Counted from the stretch's first letter, positions 47,833 to 59,899 are shown. The stretch: 64,000 bases of DNA from VRUE01 sp963728835 (GCA_963728835.1 CAVSKZ010000002.1:806001-870000); one strand, 5' to 3'. A program made the numbers and translations. Notes: a model not told the origin generated them from the letters alone.

Positions 47833-48680
47833 GCCCAACTGGTCGCGTCCAGCGTCGTGCCTCCCGCGAACCGATCGGGGTGCGCGAGCACGTGGTCGGC
47901 GATCTCATCGCAGCGTGCTGCCCAGAGCTCGCCTTGGCTGGTGGCTGCCGCGATCCGGTCGAGCAGGGCGGCGAGGTGCTCGTCGCCGAGCCAGCCGAGC
48001 ATGAAGGGGTGGAGGACGATCGCGAGGTAGCCGCCGTCGTTGGTCAGCCCCTCGACCGCCTGCAGAAGCGAAGCCAGGAAGCCGGCCGGCTCGACGGGGT
48101 CGGGCGATCCGGTCATCTGCTCGCGGGCGCCGGCCAGCGGCGGCAGCACGCAGCTGGCGTCGAGGTGGCGCCACTGGAACGGCAGCAGCGCGAGGCCGCC
48201 GTCCTCGCCGGCGCCGGCACCGGCGGGCGAGCAGTAGCGCAGGCCGGCATCGCGCAGGACTGCCGTGCCGCCGGGGCCGAGCCGGCCGCCGGGCGGACGC
48301 AGCCCGGAGATCTCGAGCCCGATCCGCTCGAAGGCGGCAACGCCCCGGGCCAGGTTCTCGCTCTGCCCGGCGGCGCTAATCCCGTCCCACTGCTCGTGGC
48401 GCCAGGCGTGGTAGGCGACCTCGTGACCCCTTGCCGAGATGTCCCGCAGCAGATCCGGGTAGAGCTCGGCGTTGAGCCCCTCGACGAAGAAGGTCGCCGA
48501 CAGATCCCGCTCCGCGAGCCGGTCGAGCAGCCCCGGCACCACCTCCGTGGCGGTGACGTGGCCGCCCAGCGGCGCATCCGCGTCCAGCGCCCCCATCTCC
48601 AGTTCCGCCGCCTCCCCGAGGTTGTCGAAGGTGAGCGAGAGCACCCCCTTCCCCCCGCCGACGGGACTAAATCCGCTCAT
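47829..48680 (-). CDS. Polysaccharide deacetylase (NodB-type, carbohydrate esterase family 4)
   Basis: 283 residues from ATG 48680, but the ATG and the next ~8 codons (MSGFSPVGGG) come from the palindromic element at 48655; GTG within VLSLTFDN is a possible native start. NodB motifs: LTFDNLG (normally TFDD; second Asp replaced by Asn), HAWRHEQWDG (HxxxH metal pair), LRPPGGRLGPGG and the late VLHPFMLGW. The Asp-to-Asn change at the catalytic base position makes activity uncertain. Likely deacetylates a cell-wall or exported glycan; no signal peptide, so export is unclear. Confidence 0.82.
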   Translation of the reverse strand: MSGFSPVGGGKGVLSLTFDNLGEAAELEMGALDADAPLGGHVTATEVVPGLLDRLAERDLSATFFVEGLNAELYPDLLRDISARGHEVAYHAWRHEQWDGISAAGQSENLARGVAAFERIGLEISGLRPPGGRLGPGGTAVLRDAGLRYCSPAGAGAGEDGGLALLPFQWRHLDASCVLPPLAGAREQMTGSPDPVEPAGFLASLLQAVEGLTNDGGYLAIVLHPFMLGWLGDEHLAALLDRIAAATSQGELWAARCDEIADHVLAHPDRFAGGTTLDATSWA

Positions 48681-48707
48681 ATGGGGTGGATTTCGTCCCG
48701 CCGGCGG
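48655..48707 (-). repeat. 53-bp palindromic element, copy 1
   Basis: ccgccgacgggactaaatcc (48655-48674) pairs with 48688-48707 with two mismatches and a 13-base loop. The left arm is 19/20 identical to the element at 58151. It lies between two same-strand genes and supplies the apparent start codon of the deacetylase. Confidence 0.85.
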
Positions 48708-49226
48708 TCATTCGCGAAGGGCGGGGCTCCAGCGCTCCGGTTCGCGCCCGGCCTGCTCTCGCGCCCAGCGGAAGTGGTGCTGGGCGGAGGCGAGCAGGAT
48801 CGGGAAGTTGAGCAGGCCGAGGGCGGCAAACCGCCGGGACCCGGGCCGGTTGGCCGCGGGCAGGCTGAGGGCGCTGCAGAGCAGCCAGAACCAGAGCACC
48901 CCGTTGTAGGCCGGCAGCTGGTCCTCGCTCAGGCCCTCGGCTTCGTCGAGCATCGGCACCCCACCGTGCAGCGACCACGGCCAGGCCTTGAAGTGGACCG
49001 CGACGCCCGCCACTCCGATCCCGGCGCTGAAGGCGGTCAGCCGCCGCGCCATCTCTCCCTCGCGCAGGGCGGCGACGAGCATCAGCGGGAAGTAGCCGCC
49101 CCAGAGGGCGTACGCCCCGCGGCGGCCGATGAAGGGCTCGAAGACCAGCCCGACCCCGGCGCGGGTCTCGAAGGCGTTGTGGGCGAGCAGGCCCAGCGCC
49201 GAGCCGGCCGCGAGCAGCTTCCTCAT
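48708..49226 (-). CDS. Multi-pass membrane protein of unknown family
   Basis: 172 residues from ATG 49226, overlapping the FAH stop (ATGA). Helices: LLAAGSALGLLAHNAFETRA, YALWGGYFPLMLVAALREGE, TAFSAGIGVAGVAVHFKAWP, VLWFWLLCSALSLPAANRPG and AALGLLNFPILLASAQHHF. No family recognised. Its stop is immediately next to the palindrome at 48655. Likely an integral membrane protein in the FAH operon. Confidence 0.7.
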   Translation of the reverse strand: MRKLLAAGSALGLLAHNAFETRAGVGLVFEPFIGRRGAYALWGGYFPLMLVAALREGEMARRLTAFSAGIGVAGVAVHFKAWPWSLHGGVPMLDEAEGLSEDQLPAYNGVLWFWLLCSALSLPAANRPGSRRFAALGLLNFPILLASAQHHFRWAREQAGREPERWSPALRE

Positions 49227-50158
49227 CGCCGGGCGCCGATCCGGTTTGAGAGCGTGCCGATCCCGTCGATCTCCAGCTCGACCGTCTGCCCCGGCTCGAT
49301 CCAGCGGTCGAGCTCGAGCCCGCAACAGCCGGGCATCGTCCCGGTCGAGATCACGTCGCCGGGCTCCAGCCGCTCCCCGGCCGCCGCGTAGGCGAGCATC
49401 TCGCCGACGTCGTGGGCGGGGTCGGCGGTACCGCCTTCGCACCAGACTTCGCCGTCGACGCGCACCCGGCCGCGGGCGGCGGTCCAGTCGGGCATCTCGT
49501 CGGTGCTGACGACGTCGCAGCCGATCGAGTTGGCGAAGGTCTTCGACTTCACCGCCGGGCCGAACATGCCGTGGCGAGCCTCCTCCGCCTGCACCTCGCG
49601 GGCGCTCCAGTCGTTGAGCACGAGCCAGCCCCCGATCGCCTCGCGAGCCTCCGCCGGGCTCGGGTCCGCGAGCGGGCGGGCGAGCACGAAGGCGAGCTCC
49701 AGCTCGAAGTCGAGGTACCTCGTGTGCGCGGGCCAGGGCATCTCCTCGCCGTCGGCCAGCATCGCGGCGTGGTTGCCGACGTAGAAGGCGGGGACCTCGT
49801 AGAAGCGCTTGTTCGGTCTGAATGGGGGGAAGGTCCGGCGGGTGACGCGCTCGTAGGCCGCCGCCGCGCGCTGCACAGGGGCCGGGAAGAAGCGCTTGAC
49901 GAGCATCCGCGCCGAGCCCTCGTAGTGCGATGGCCAGAGGCTGAAGGCGCGCAGGGAGCGGGGCTGGAATGGGAGGCCGGCGCTCGCCGGGTCGGCGGCG
50001 GGCGTCTCCTCGGCTTCGATCAGGCGTCGAACCCCAAGGCGGGCCGCCTCGCCGCCGCCGAGCAGGCTGAGCATGTCGTGCTCGGCGGGCAGCAGGACCC
50101 AGCGCCTCCGTTCCGGATCCTCGGCGATAACTCCCTGTGGTGTGTTCCTCAGCTTCAG
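49223..50158 (-). CDS. Fumarylacetoacetate hydrolase (FAH) family protein (apparent CTG start)
   Basis: 311 residues if started at CTG 50158 (LKLRNTPQGVIAEDPERRRW); the first ATG at 50074 would cut 28 residues. The LKLRNT opening equals the usual MKLR start of the family. FAH barrel motifs: FYEVPAFYVGNHAAML, YLDFELELAFVLARPL (ExE metal ligands), WLVLNDWSAREVQ, GPAVKSKTFANSIG and GDVISTGTMPGCCGLELD. Cleaves C-C bonds of acylpyruvate-type compounds or decarboxylates. A CATAAT box 10 bases upstream could promote a leaderless mRNA. No ATG/GTG/TTG fits the conserved start. Divergent from mfd (30 bp between starts). Confidence 0.85.
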   Translation of the reverse strand: MKLRNTPQGVIAEDPERRRWVLLPAEHDMLSLLGGGEAARLGVRRLIEAEETPAADPASAGLPFQPRSLRAFSLWPSHYEGSARMLVKRFFPAPVQRAAAAYERVTRRTFPPFRPNKRFYEVPAFYVGNHAAMLADGEEMPWPAHTRYLDFELELAFVLARPLADPSPAEAREAIGGWLVLNDWSAREVQAEEARHGMFGPAVKSKTFANSIGCDVVSTDEMPDWTAARGRVRVDGEVWCEGGTADPAHDVGEMLAYAAAGERLEPGDVISTGTMPGCCGLELDRWIEPGQTVELEIDGIGTLSNRIGARR

Positions 50159-50188
50159 ACCGGCTGCGATTATGGCGACTTCCGCCCG

Positions 50189-53578
<3,390 letters not shown>

Positions 53579-53624
53579 CGCGGCGCCGCTTGGGCGCTGG
53601 CATTTGATCTATGCTGCCCGCTCG

Positions 53625-54923
53625 GTGGCGTCGAATCAGCGGCAGAGGAAAGCGGCGGGGCAGAGACGTCTCGTCCTGGTCGGTTTCGCGGCCCTCCTGG
53701 CTCTTCTCTTCGCCGGCATCGCGATCGCCGAGGGGATCGGCGATCCCACCATCCCGTCTGGGGCCGTGGTCGTGGTCGAGGACGCTCCCGGCGACATCGG
53801 CACGATCACCGAGGATGAGCTCCGCCACGCCACCGTCCTGGCCGCGGCTGAATCTCAGATCAAACCCATCCCCAAGCCCGGCGACGAACAGTACGACGGC
53901 CTCAGGCAAACCGCGCTCGGCGGACTGCTCGACTCGATCTGGATCCAGGGTGAGGCGGCGGAGATGGGCTTCACGGTCACGCCGCAGGAGACCTCTGCCG
54001 AACTGGAGAAAATCAAAGAGCAGTTCCCGACCGAGGAGAAATTCCAGGAATTCCTCGAGGAAGCCCGCTACACGGATGAGGACGTCGACCAGCGGGTCAC
54101 GCTCCAGGTCCTCAGCGGGAAGATCCAGAGCGCGATCCAGGAAGAAGCGCCGGCTCCCAGCAGCAGCGAGATCGAGAGTTACTACGAAGAGGCGAAGGCG
54201 AGCCAGTTCACGACCCCCGAAAGCCGCGACATCCGGATCGTCGTCAACAAGGACGAGTCGAAGGTCGAGGAAGCCAAGGCCGAGCTCGAAAGAGACGACT
54301 CGATCGAGAACTGGGAAAAGGTCGCGAAGGAGTACTCGACGGACCCGGCGACGAAAGACAAAGGGGGGCTCCAGACGGGCCTCTCCGAGGGTGGCGTGGC
54401 GGAACCCCTGAACGCCCAGGTCTTCGGCGCTGAGCAGGGCGAGATCGAAGGGCCGCTGAAGGAAGACCGCGGCTTCGTGGTCTTCGAAGTGGCGAAGATC
54501 ACGCCTGAGAAAGTCCAGGGGCTCGAAGAAACCGAAACGCAGATCCGCAGTCAGCTGACGGAACAGATGGCCCAGCAGGACTTCAATGCCTTCGTGCGCA
54601 ACTGGGAAAGCCTTTGGCGCTCGCGCACCTTCTGCGTCGATGACGTCGCAAGCCCGCGTTGCGCCAACTACGAGAGCGACGGCCGGCCGGCCGAAGCCGA
54701 CCCCGCCTGCTTCGAAGCCGACCCGGCGGAACCGCCCGAAGCCTGTCCGGCGCTGGTCACCTCGATCAAACCGGCCCTGCCCGGATCGGTGAGCGTGCTG
54801 ACACCCGAAGGGCGGCAGCTCGTCCAGCGGCCGCGGCCTGCGGGTGCCGAAGCGGCAGCCGCTCCCGAAGGCACCGAACTCCCCGCCGGGGCCGTCCCGG
54901 AAGCTGCGCCCGAAGGCGAATAG
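53625..54923 (+). CDS. PpiC/SurA-like peptidyl-prolyl isomerase foldase
   Basis: 432 residues from GTG 53625 (VASNQRQRKAAGQRRLVLVG); the frame is open to 53493 but overlaps mfd and reads as basic sequence. A single hydrophobic helix (LVGFAALLALLFAGIAIAEG) anchors or exports it. SurA N-like helices follow (GDEQYDGLRQTALGGLLDS), then a parvulin domain: QFTTPESRDIRIVVNK, WEKVAKEYSTDPATKDKGG, GEIEGPLKEDRGFVVFEV. A Cys-rich segment (FCVDDVASPRCANY) and a Pro/Glu tail end the protein. It helps secreted proteins fold. A box tatgct 16 bases upstream may be a promoter element. Confidence 0.9.
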   Translation: MASNQRQRKAAGQRRLVLVGFAALLALLFAGIAIAEGIGDPTIPSGAVVVVEDAPGDIGTITEDELRHATVLAAAESQIKPIPKPGDEQYDGLRQTALGGLLDSIWIQGEAAEMGFTVTPQETSAELEKIKEQFPTEEKFQEFLEEARYTDEDVDQRVTLQVLSGKIQSAIQEEAPAPSSSEIESYYEEAKASQFTTPESRDIRIVVNKDESKVEEAKAELERDDSIENWEKVAKEYSTDPATKDKGGLQTGLSEGGVAEPLNAQVFGAEQGEIEGPLKEDRGFVVFEVAKITPEKVQGLEETETQIRSQLTEQMAQQDFNAFVRNWESLWRSRTFCVDDVASPRCANYESDGRPAEADPACFEADPAEPPEACPALVTSIKPALPGSVSVLTPEGRQLVQRPRPAGAEAAAAPEGTELPAGAVPEAAPEGE

Positions 54924-54950
54924 CGCCGCCGGGCTGAACGCGGCTGGTCG

Positions 54951-56246
54951 ATGAGCGGCATCTCCTCCATTCACGCCCGTCAGGTTCTCGACTCCCGGGG
55001 CAACCCCACCGTCGAGGTCGAAGTCGTGCTCGAGTCGGGCGCCCGCGGCCTGGCCGCGGTGCCCTCCGGCGCCTCCACCGGCGAGTTCGAGGCGGTCGAG
55101 CTGCGTGACGGCGGCGACGCCTGGGCCGGCAAGGGGGTCTCGCGCGCGGTCGCCAACGTCAACGGCGAGATCGCGGAGGCGCTGAAGGGCCTCGATGCGA
55201 GCGACCAGGCCGGGCTCGACGCGAGGATGATCGAGCTCGACGGGACCGCGAACAAGGGCAAGCTCGGCGCCAACGCGATCCTCGGCGTCTCCCTGGCGGC
55301 GGCCAAGGCGGCGGCTGCGGTCAACGGCGAACCCCTCTTTCGCTACCTGGCGGGGCTCTACGGCGGCGATGAGCCGACCGTGCTCCCGGTGCCGATGATG
55401 AACGTCCTCAACGGCGGCGCCCACGCCGACAACTCGGTCGACTTCCAGGAGTTCATGGTCGTTCCCGCCGGAGCGGCGAGCTTCTCGGAGTGCCTGCGGG
55501 TGGGCACCGAGGTCTTCCACGCGCTGAAGAAGAGCCTTGCGACGAGCGGCCACTCGACCGCGGTCGGCGACGAGGGCGGCTTCGCGCCGAACCTCGAGTC
55601 CAACGAGGCGGCTCTGCAGGCCGTGCTGGCCGGCGTGGAGGCGGCCGGCTACACGCCGGGCACGGACGTCTTCATCGCCCTCGACCCGGCCACCAGCGAG
55701 GTCTTCGAAGGCGGTGCCTACGTGCTCGAGCACGAGGGCCGCTCGCTCTCGCCGGAGGAGATGGCGTCCTACTGGGAGGACGCCTGCTCGCGCTACCCGA
55801 TCCTCTCGATCGAGGACGGCATGGACGAGGAGGACTGGGACGGCTGGAAGCTCCTGACCGGGAAGCTGGGAGAGCGGGTCCAGCTGGTCGGCGACGACCT
55901 CTTCGTCACCAATCCGGAGCGCCTGCGGCGGGGGATCGATGCCGGCGTCGGCAACTCGATCCTCGTCAAGGTCAACCAGATCGGCACCCTCACCGAGACT
56001 CTGGAGGCGATTCGCATCGCCCGCGATGCCGGCTACACGGCTGTGATCTCCCACCGCTCGGGCGAGACCGAGGACACGACGATCGCCGACCTGGCGGTCG
56101 CCACCCGCGCCGGTCAGATCAAGACCGGCGCCCCCTCGCGCTCCGACCGGGTTGCCAAGTACAACCGCCTGCTCCGGATCGAGGAGGAACTTGGCGATTC
56201 CGCGAGCTTCCCGGGTTTGCAGGCATTCCGCCAGCGCTCCGCTTAG
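54951..56246 (+). CDS. eno: Enolase
   Basis: 431 residues, standard length, from ATG 54951 (MSGISSIHARQVLDSRGNPT). Motifs: RGNPTVEVEVVLESG, VPSGASTGEFEAVELRD, NAILGVSLAAAKAAAA, MMNVLNGGAHADNSVDFQEF, VGDEGGFAPNL, IALDPATSEVF, SIEDGMDEEDWDGWK, GDDLFVTNPERL, VNQIGTLTETL and SHRSGETEDTTIADLAVA. It interconverts 2-phosphoglycerate and phosphoenolpyruvate. Catalytic Lys (VKVNQIG) and Glu residues are present. Followed by divIC, the order in Mycobacterium too. Confidence 0.98.
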   Translation: MSGISSIHARQVLDSRGNPTVEVEVVLESGARGLAAVPSGASTGEFEAVELRDGGDAWAGKGVSRAVANVNGEIAEALKGLDASDQAGLDARMIELDGTANKGKLGANAILGVSLAAAKAAAAVNGEPLFRYLAGLYGGDEPTVLPVPMMNVLNGGAHADNSVDFQEFMVVPAGAASFSECLRVGTEVFHALKKSLATSGHSTAVGDEGGFAPNLESNEAALQAVLAGVEAAGYTPGTDVFIALDPATSEVFEGGAYVLEHEGRSLSPEEMASYWEDACSRYPILSIEDGMDEEDWDGWKLLTGKLGERVQLVGDDLFVTNPERLRRGIDAGVGNSILVKVNQIGTLTETLEAIRIARDAGYTAVISHRSGETEDTTIADLAVATRAGQIKTGAPSRSDRVAKYNRLLRIEEELGDSASFPGLQAFRQRSA

Positions 56247-56293
56247 GCGGGCTGCGATGAAGGAATGCGGGCCCCGACCGCGTAGCAGCGGGC

Positions 56294-56656
56294 ATGGCAG
56301 CGCGCGCGCAGGCGAGGAGAAGGCCCGCCACGGCGCCCAGGCGCCGCCCAGCCGCTCGCCGTCCCGCGGCGCGGCGCGGTGCGAGTCGCGTCCACTGGGA
56401 TCGCGTCGGGCGGGTCGCGCTGACCCTGGTTCTCGCCGCCGTCCTCTACTCCTACCTCAACCCGGTGATCGACTTCGTCAAGACCTACACGGCGACGACG
56501 GCGGCCAAAGCCAAGCTGCACGAGGTGCAGGACGAAAACACCCGGCTGCACTGGCAGGTCCAGCACGCCGACGACCCGATCTACCTCAACGGCAAGGCAC
56601 GCGCCCAGGGCATGGTCGCCCCCGGCGAGACCCCCATCGTCGTCCACGGCCTCTAG
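56294..56656 (+). CDS. FtsB/DivIC septum-formation initiator
   Basis: 120 residues from ATG 56294. A strongly basic, Pro/Ala/Arg-rich cytoplasmic start (ARRRPATAPRRRPAARRPAA) is followed by one helix (VGRVALTLVLAAVLYSYLNP) and a coiled coil (YTATTAAKAKLHEVQDENTR, then LHWQVQHADDP). The pattern YLNGKARAQGMVAPGETPIV matches the conserved C-terminus of DivIC/FtsB. Acts in the FtsL/FtsB/FtsQ division complex. Downstream of eno, as expected for actinobacteria. Confidence 0.9.
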   Translation: MAARAQARRRPATAPRRRPAARRPAARRGASRVHWDRVGRVALTLVLAAVLYSYLNPVIDFVKTYTATTAAKAKLHEVQDENTRLHWQVQHADDPIYLNGKARAQGMVAPGETPIVVHGL

Positions 56657-56677
56657 CGGTTCTTCTCGGAGCGACCG

Positions 56678-58948
56678 GTGGTTAGCGCCGGCACCTACAT
56701 CCTCGGGATCCTCAGCCTGGCGGCAGTGGGCCTGTCGCTGGGGTTCACGGCGTACCGGTTGCGGCAGCGCTTGCTCCCGGCTTGGGACGGGGCTCCTGCC
56801 CGGCTGGTCGAGGCCGTGGTTGGGGTTGCCCTGCTGGTTTGGCTGGGGGAGGTCCTCGGCACGGTCGGACTCCTCTACGCCTGGTCTCTAGTTGGCTCAT
56901 CGCTTTTGCTGGCGGCCCTGGCGTGGACGCTCCGGCCGGCGGGTCCTGTCGCCGTAGGGGACCCACCGCCCCTTCCGGTCGCTAAAGCGTCCTCAGGGGC
57001 GGTCCCCCCTACGACGCCACCCGCCGGAGGGGCGTCTTGGCTGGCATGGGTCATCACGGTCGGAGTGATCTCGGTCGTCTTCGCGCACTGGGGGCTGACG
57101 ACCAAGGACGCGCTCGATCGGGGCATCTTCAATTTCGACTCGCTCTGGTACCACATGCCCTTCGCCGTGGAGATGGCGAAGAGCCACTCGGTCCACGGGC
57201 TGCACTACACCGAGACGGTCTTCACGAACTGGCTGTATCCGCAGAACTCTGAGCTTCTCCATGCCGAGGGAATCCTGCTCACGCAAAGGGACACGCTGTC
57301 CCTCTTCATCAATTTCGGCTTCTTGGCAATCAGCTTCCTAGCTGCATGGTGCATCGGCCGGCCTTACGGGCGAGGCCACCTCGCTGTCCTCGCAGCTGCC
57401 ATCGTCCTCGAGTGCCACACGCTCGTCGTTCGGGAGCCCGGAGCAGCCAAGAACGATCTCGTCGCTGCAGCTCTCCTGCTTGCAGCGGTCGCGATCCTGA
57501 TCACTGCCTGGACACGTCGCTCGCGGGCCGACACGTCTCAGGGCCTGAACTGGGCTATCGCTGCAGCGGGCCTGGCCACCGGGCTTGCGGTTGGCACCAA
57601 GTCGACCGCTGTTGCGATGGCCGCTGGCCTGACAGTCGCCGTGGTCGCTCTCGCGCCCGCTGGGAGGCGCTGGGCAGCCTTCGGCTGGTGGTTCGTCCCA
57701 GCGCTCCTGGGAGGCGGCTACTGGTATCTGCGGAACCTGATCGTCGCCGGCAATCCGCTGCCGCAGGCGACGAGCCTGGGGCCGATTCCGTTGCCTCATC
57801 CAGAGCGGCTGCAGGAGGGGAGACCGGACTTCAGCATCGTCCACTACCTCACCGACACGGGCGTTTGGCGCCACTACTTCGGCCCTGGGCTCGACCAGGC
57901 CTTCGGCACCCTCTGGCCGCTGGTGATTGCCGCCGCGGTCGCCGGGGGAGTGCTCGTTCTCTTTTTGCGCGGTCGCGAGCCGGTCCTCCGCTGGATGGGT
58001 GCCGTCGCCCTCTTCGGCATGCTCGCCTACCTCTTCACCCCCCTCAGCGCCGCCGGCGCCGAGGGCGCCCCGGTCGGCTTCGGCATCAATATCCGCTACG
58101 CGATCCCGGCCCTCCTCCTAGGCCTAACCCTCCTCCCCCTCGCACTACCGCCGCCGACGGGACGAAATCCGCCTCCCAGGCAACGATTTCGTCCCGTCGG
58201 CGGGTGGCTTTTGCTTGCCGGGCTGCTCTTGGTGCTCGTGGTGACGGATCGGTCGGATGCGGTGGTGCGGGATCCGGCTCGGATCTTCGCGCTGGGGCTT
58301 GCCTTCCTGCTCGTCGTCGTCCCGGCGGCGCTGCTCTTCGCGCGCTCGCGGGGGGCGAGCCGCGGGATCGTCGCCAGCGGCTTCATTGGCCTCGCGCTAC
58401 TGATCGCCGCAATCGGCTACCCGATCCAGCGCGATTACCTCCGCGACCGCTTCGCCGCGGGCTCGGAAATCCCCGGCTTGGGCCTCGATGCCGCCTATCA
58501 ATGGTCGCGAGACCTCGAGGACACCCGCATCGGCCTGGCCGGCACCACCGCCGGCTTCCTCCAGTACGGCTTCTACGGCACCGACCTCTCCAACCGCGTC
58601 GTCTACCTGGGCGAAAAGGGCTCCCACGCCGCCTTCAACGCGATCCCCACCTGCACCGCCTTCCGCACGGCCGTCAACGAAGCCGATCTCGACTACCTAA
58701 TCACCAGCCCCTTCCTCAACTTCCTCCACCCCGACGCCCCAATCCCCTCCCCAGAGCCCCGCTGGCTCCGCGGAGACCACGCAGCCACCCCAATCCAACG
58801 CAACGGCGAAGTCACCCTCTGGCGACTCCACGGCAAGCTAAACCCCGCGGCGTGCGGCCCAGCCAACGCTCCGCTGCGCCGGATTCCCGACACCCCTGGG
58901 GCGAGTCTCAGTAGCTCTCGACCGCCTCTCCCGCGGGTGGCGCTGTAG
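56678..58948 (+). CDS. GT-C-type multi-pass membrane protein (glycosyltransferase 39-like) carrying two repeat elements in frame
   Basis: 756 residues from GTG 56678. About 12 helices; the extracytoplasmic loop with FNFDSLWYHMPFAVEMAKSH and TNWLYPQNSELLHAEGILL resembles the lipid-linked sugar transferases (GT-C) with an acidic/His catalytic loop. Helix pairs include YILGILSLAAVGLSLGFTAY and VLVLFLRGREP. Residues ~88-115 (GPVAVGDPPPLPVAKASSGA) are copy B of the 84-bp element in frame, ~493-509 (PPPTGRNPPPRQRFRPVGG) are the 53-bp palindrome, and the last four residues and stop lie in copy C. Substrate unknown. Probably adds sugars to exported polymers (inference). Confidence 0.75.
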   Translation: MVSAGTYILGILSLAAVGLSLGFTAYRLRQRLLPAWDGAPARLVEAVVGVALLVWLGEVLGTVGLLYAWSLVGSSLLLAALAWTLRPAGPVAVGDPPPLPVAKASSGAVPPTTPPAGGASWLAWVITVGVISVVFAHWGLTTKDALDRGIFNFDSLWYHMPFAVEMAKSHSVHGLHYTETVFTNWLYPQNSELLHAEGILLTQRDTLSLFINFGFLAISFLAAWCIGRPYGRGHLAVLAAAIVLECHTLVVREPGAAKNDLVAAALLLAAVAILITAWTRRSRADTSQGLNWAIAAAGLATGLAVGTKSTAVAMAAGLTVAVVALAPAGRRWAAFGWWFVPALLGGGYWYLRNLIVAGNPLPQATSLGPIPLPHPERLQEGRPDFSIVHYLTDTGVWRHYFGPGLDQAFGTLWPLVIAAAVAGGVLVLFLRGREPVLRWMGAVALFGMLAYLFTPLSAAGAEGAPVGFGINIRYAIPALLLGLTLLPLALPPPTGRNPPPRQRFRPVGGWLLLAGLLLVLVVTDRSDAVVRDPARIFALGLAFLLVVVPAALLFARSRGASRGIVASGFIGLALLIAAIGYPIQRDYLRDRFAAGSEIPGLGLDAAYQWSRDLEDTRIGLAGTTAGFLQYGFYGTDLSNRVVYLGEKGSHAAFNAIPTCTAFRTAVNEADLDYLITSPFLNFLHPDAPIPSPEPRWLRGDHAATPIQRNGEVTLWRLHGKLNPAACGPANAPLRRIPDTPGASLSSSRPPLPRVAL
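56939..57022 (+). repeat. 84-bp dispersed element, copy B (inside the GT-C-like gene)
   Basis: Differs from copy A at about two positions. Because 84 is a multiple of three, it is read as 28 extra codons and leaves the frame open; it falls between two membrane helices of the host protein. Confidence 0.9.
58151..58203 (+). repeat. 53-bp palindromic element, copy 2 (inside the GT-C-like gene)
   Basis: ccgccgacgggacgaaatc (58151-58169) is exactly complementary to 58185-58203. Left arm matches copy 1 (48655) at 19 of 20 bases. It is translated as PPPTGRNPPPRQRFRPVGG, in a loop between helices. Confidence 0.88.
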
Positions 58949-59018
58949 GGGGAACCGCCCCTGAGGACGCTTTAGCGACCGGAAGGGGCGGTGGGTCCCC
59001 TGCAGCGACAGGACCCGC
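58935..59018 (-). repeat. 84-bp dispersed element, copy C (inverted)
   Basis: Reverse complement of copy A with about four differences. It overlaps the stop codon (58946-58948) of the GT-C-like gene and fills the gap up to 59045. Confidence 0.9.
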
Positions 59019-59045
59019 GGGCCATGCGGGCTCGGGGAGCTTCCC

Positions 59046-59615
59046 TCAGTCGTCTGAGTCGTCGCCGGAGTTGCCCGCGTCGGCAGGCTCTCCCGCACGC
59101 CGGATCACGATCTGATCGGCGTCGATCCGCACCGTGACCTCCCGCTTGCCGGCCCAGTGCTCGGCATACACGGGGTTGTCCTTGACCGCCGGGTCGAGCC
59201 AGAGGCCGTAGCCGTCGGTCTCGCCGTGGTCGAAGCTCGCCTCGAGGTCTTTGCGTCGCCCGCGGCCCCCGCGGCGGCCTCGGCGGCGCCTGCGTTTTGG
59301 CCTGTCCCCGCCTCCGTCTCCGGAGCGCTCCCTCTCCTCGCCGTCTTCGTCGGCTTCGGACTCGGACTCGGGCTCGTCCTCCTCCTCGGGTTCCTCGGCG
59401 GCCGCGGCCTCGATCTCGGCCTCGATCTCGTCGCGCAGGTCGATCTCGCCCGCGGCGGAATCCTCCTCGTCGGGCGTGAAGCCATGCTGTTTGCGGAACT
59501 CGCGCAGCTCCGAGGCGCTGACTTCGAGCTGGTGGGCGATCCAGGCGTCGGTCCGGCCCTGGCGCACCCAGGCGCGGATCTGATTTAGCTGTGGCTTCAG
59601 CGAACGTCTTGCCAT
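59046..59615 (-). CDS. Small putative nucleic-acid-binding protein with HTH-like start and Arg/Gly tract
   Basis: 189 residues from ATG 59615 (MARRSLKPQLNQIRAWVRQG). The first 45 residues read as a helix-turn-helix-like unit (DAWIAHQLEVSASELREFRK). Then an acidic block (EEPEEEDEPESESEADED), an Arg/Gly tract (RPKRRRRRGRRGGRGRRKD) and a folded C-terminus (DPAVKDNPVYAEHWAGKREV, TVRIDADQIVIRR). DNA or RNA binding is inferred from the Arg/Gly tract; no precise family recognised. Confidence 0.72.
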   Translation of the reverse strand: MARRSLKPQLNQIRAWVRQGRTDAWIAHQLEVSASELREFRKQHGFTPDEEDSAAGEIDLRDEIEAEIEAAAAEEPEEEDEPESESEADEDGEERERSGDGGGDRPKRRRRRGRRGGRGRRKDLEASFDHGETDGYGLWLDPAVKDNPVYAEHWAGKREVTVRIDADQIVIRRAGEPADAGNSGDDSDD

Positions 59616-59659
59616 CGGCGCGCGAGTCTATTCAACCTGGAGGGTCGGGCGCACGGCCG

Positions 59660-59899
59660 CTACGCCATCAGGAAGGCGAGCGCCTCGAACATGGACACGA
59701 CGACGACGGCCACGGTCACCGTGAGGCAGACGGCGAGGACGCTGAAGCGCACCTTGCTCTCCTGCTCGCTGCGGGTGATCCGCCGCGCCCGCGAACGGTT
59801 GGCGGCCCGCCGGCGAAGCTGCTCGCGGCGGCGACGCTCGAGTGATGTCTCCTGCTCGAAGGCCGTCTCGAACTGGGAGATGCTCTGACGCATGCGCAT
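59660..59899 (-). CDS. Small single-helix membrane protein
   Basis: 79 residues from ATG 59899 (MRMRQSISQFETAFEQETSL). A highly basic start (RRRREQLRRRAANRSRARRI) precedes one hydrophobic helix (VRFSVLAVCLTVTVAVVVVS) near the C-terminus. The extended frame of the nuclease gene would overlap it. Function unknown; positive-inside rule predicts a cytoplasmic N-terminus. Confidence 0.65.
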   Translation of the reverse strand: MRMRQSISQFETAFEQETSLERRRREQLRRRAANRSRARRITRSEQESKVRFSVLAVCLTVTVAVVVVSMFEALAFLMA

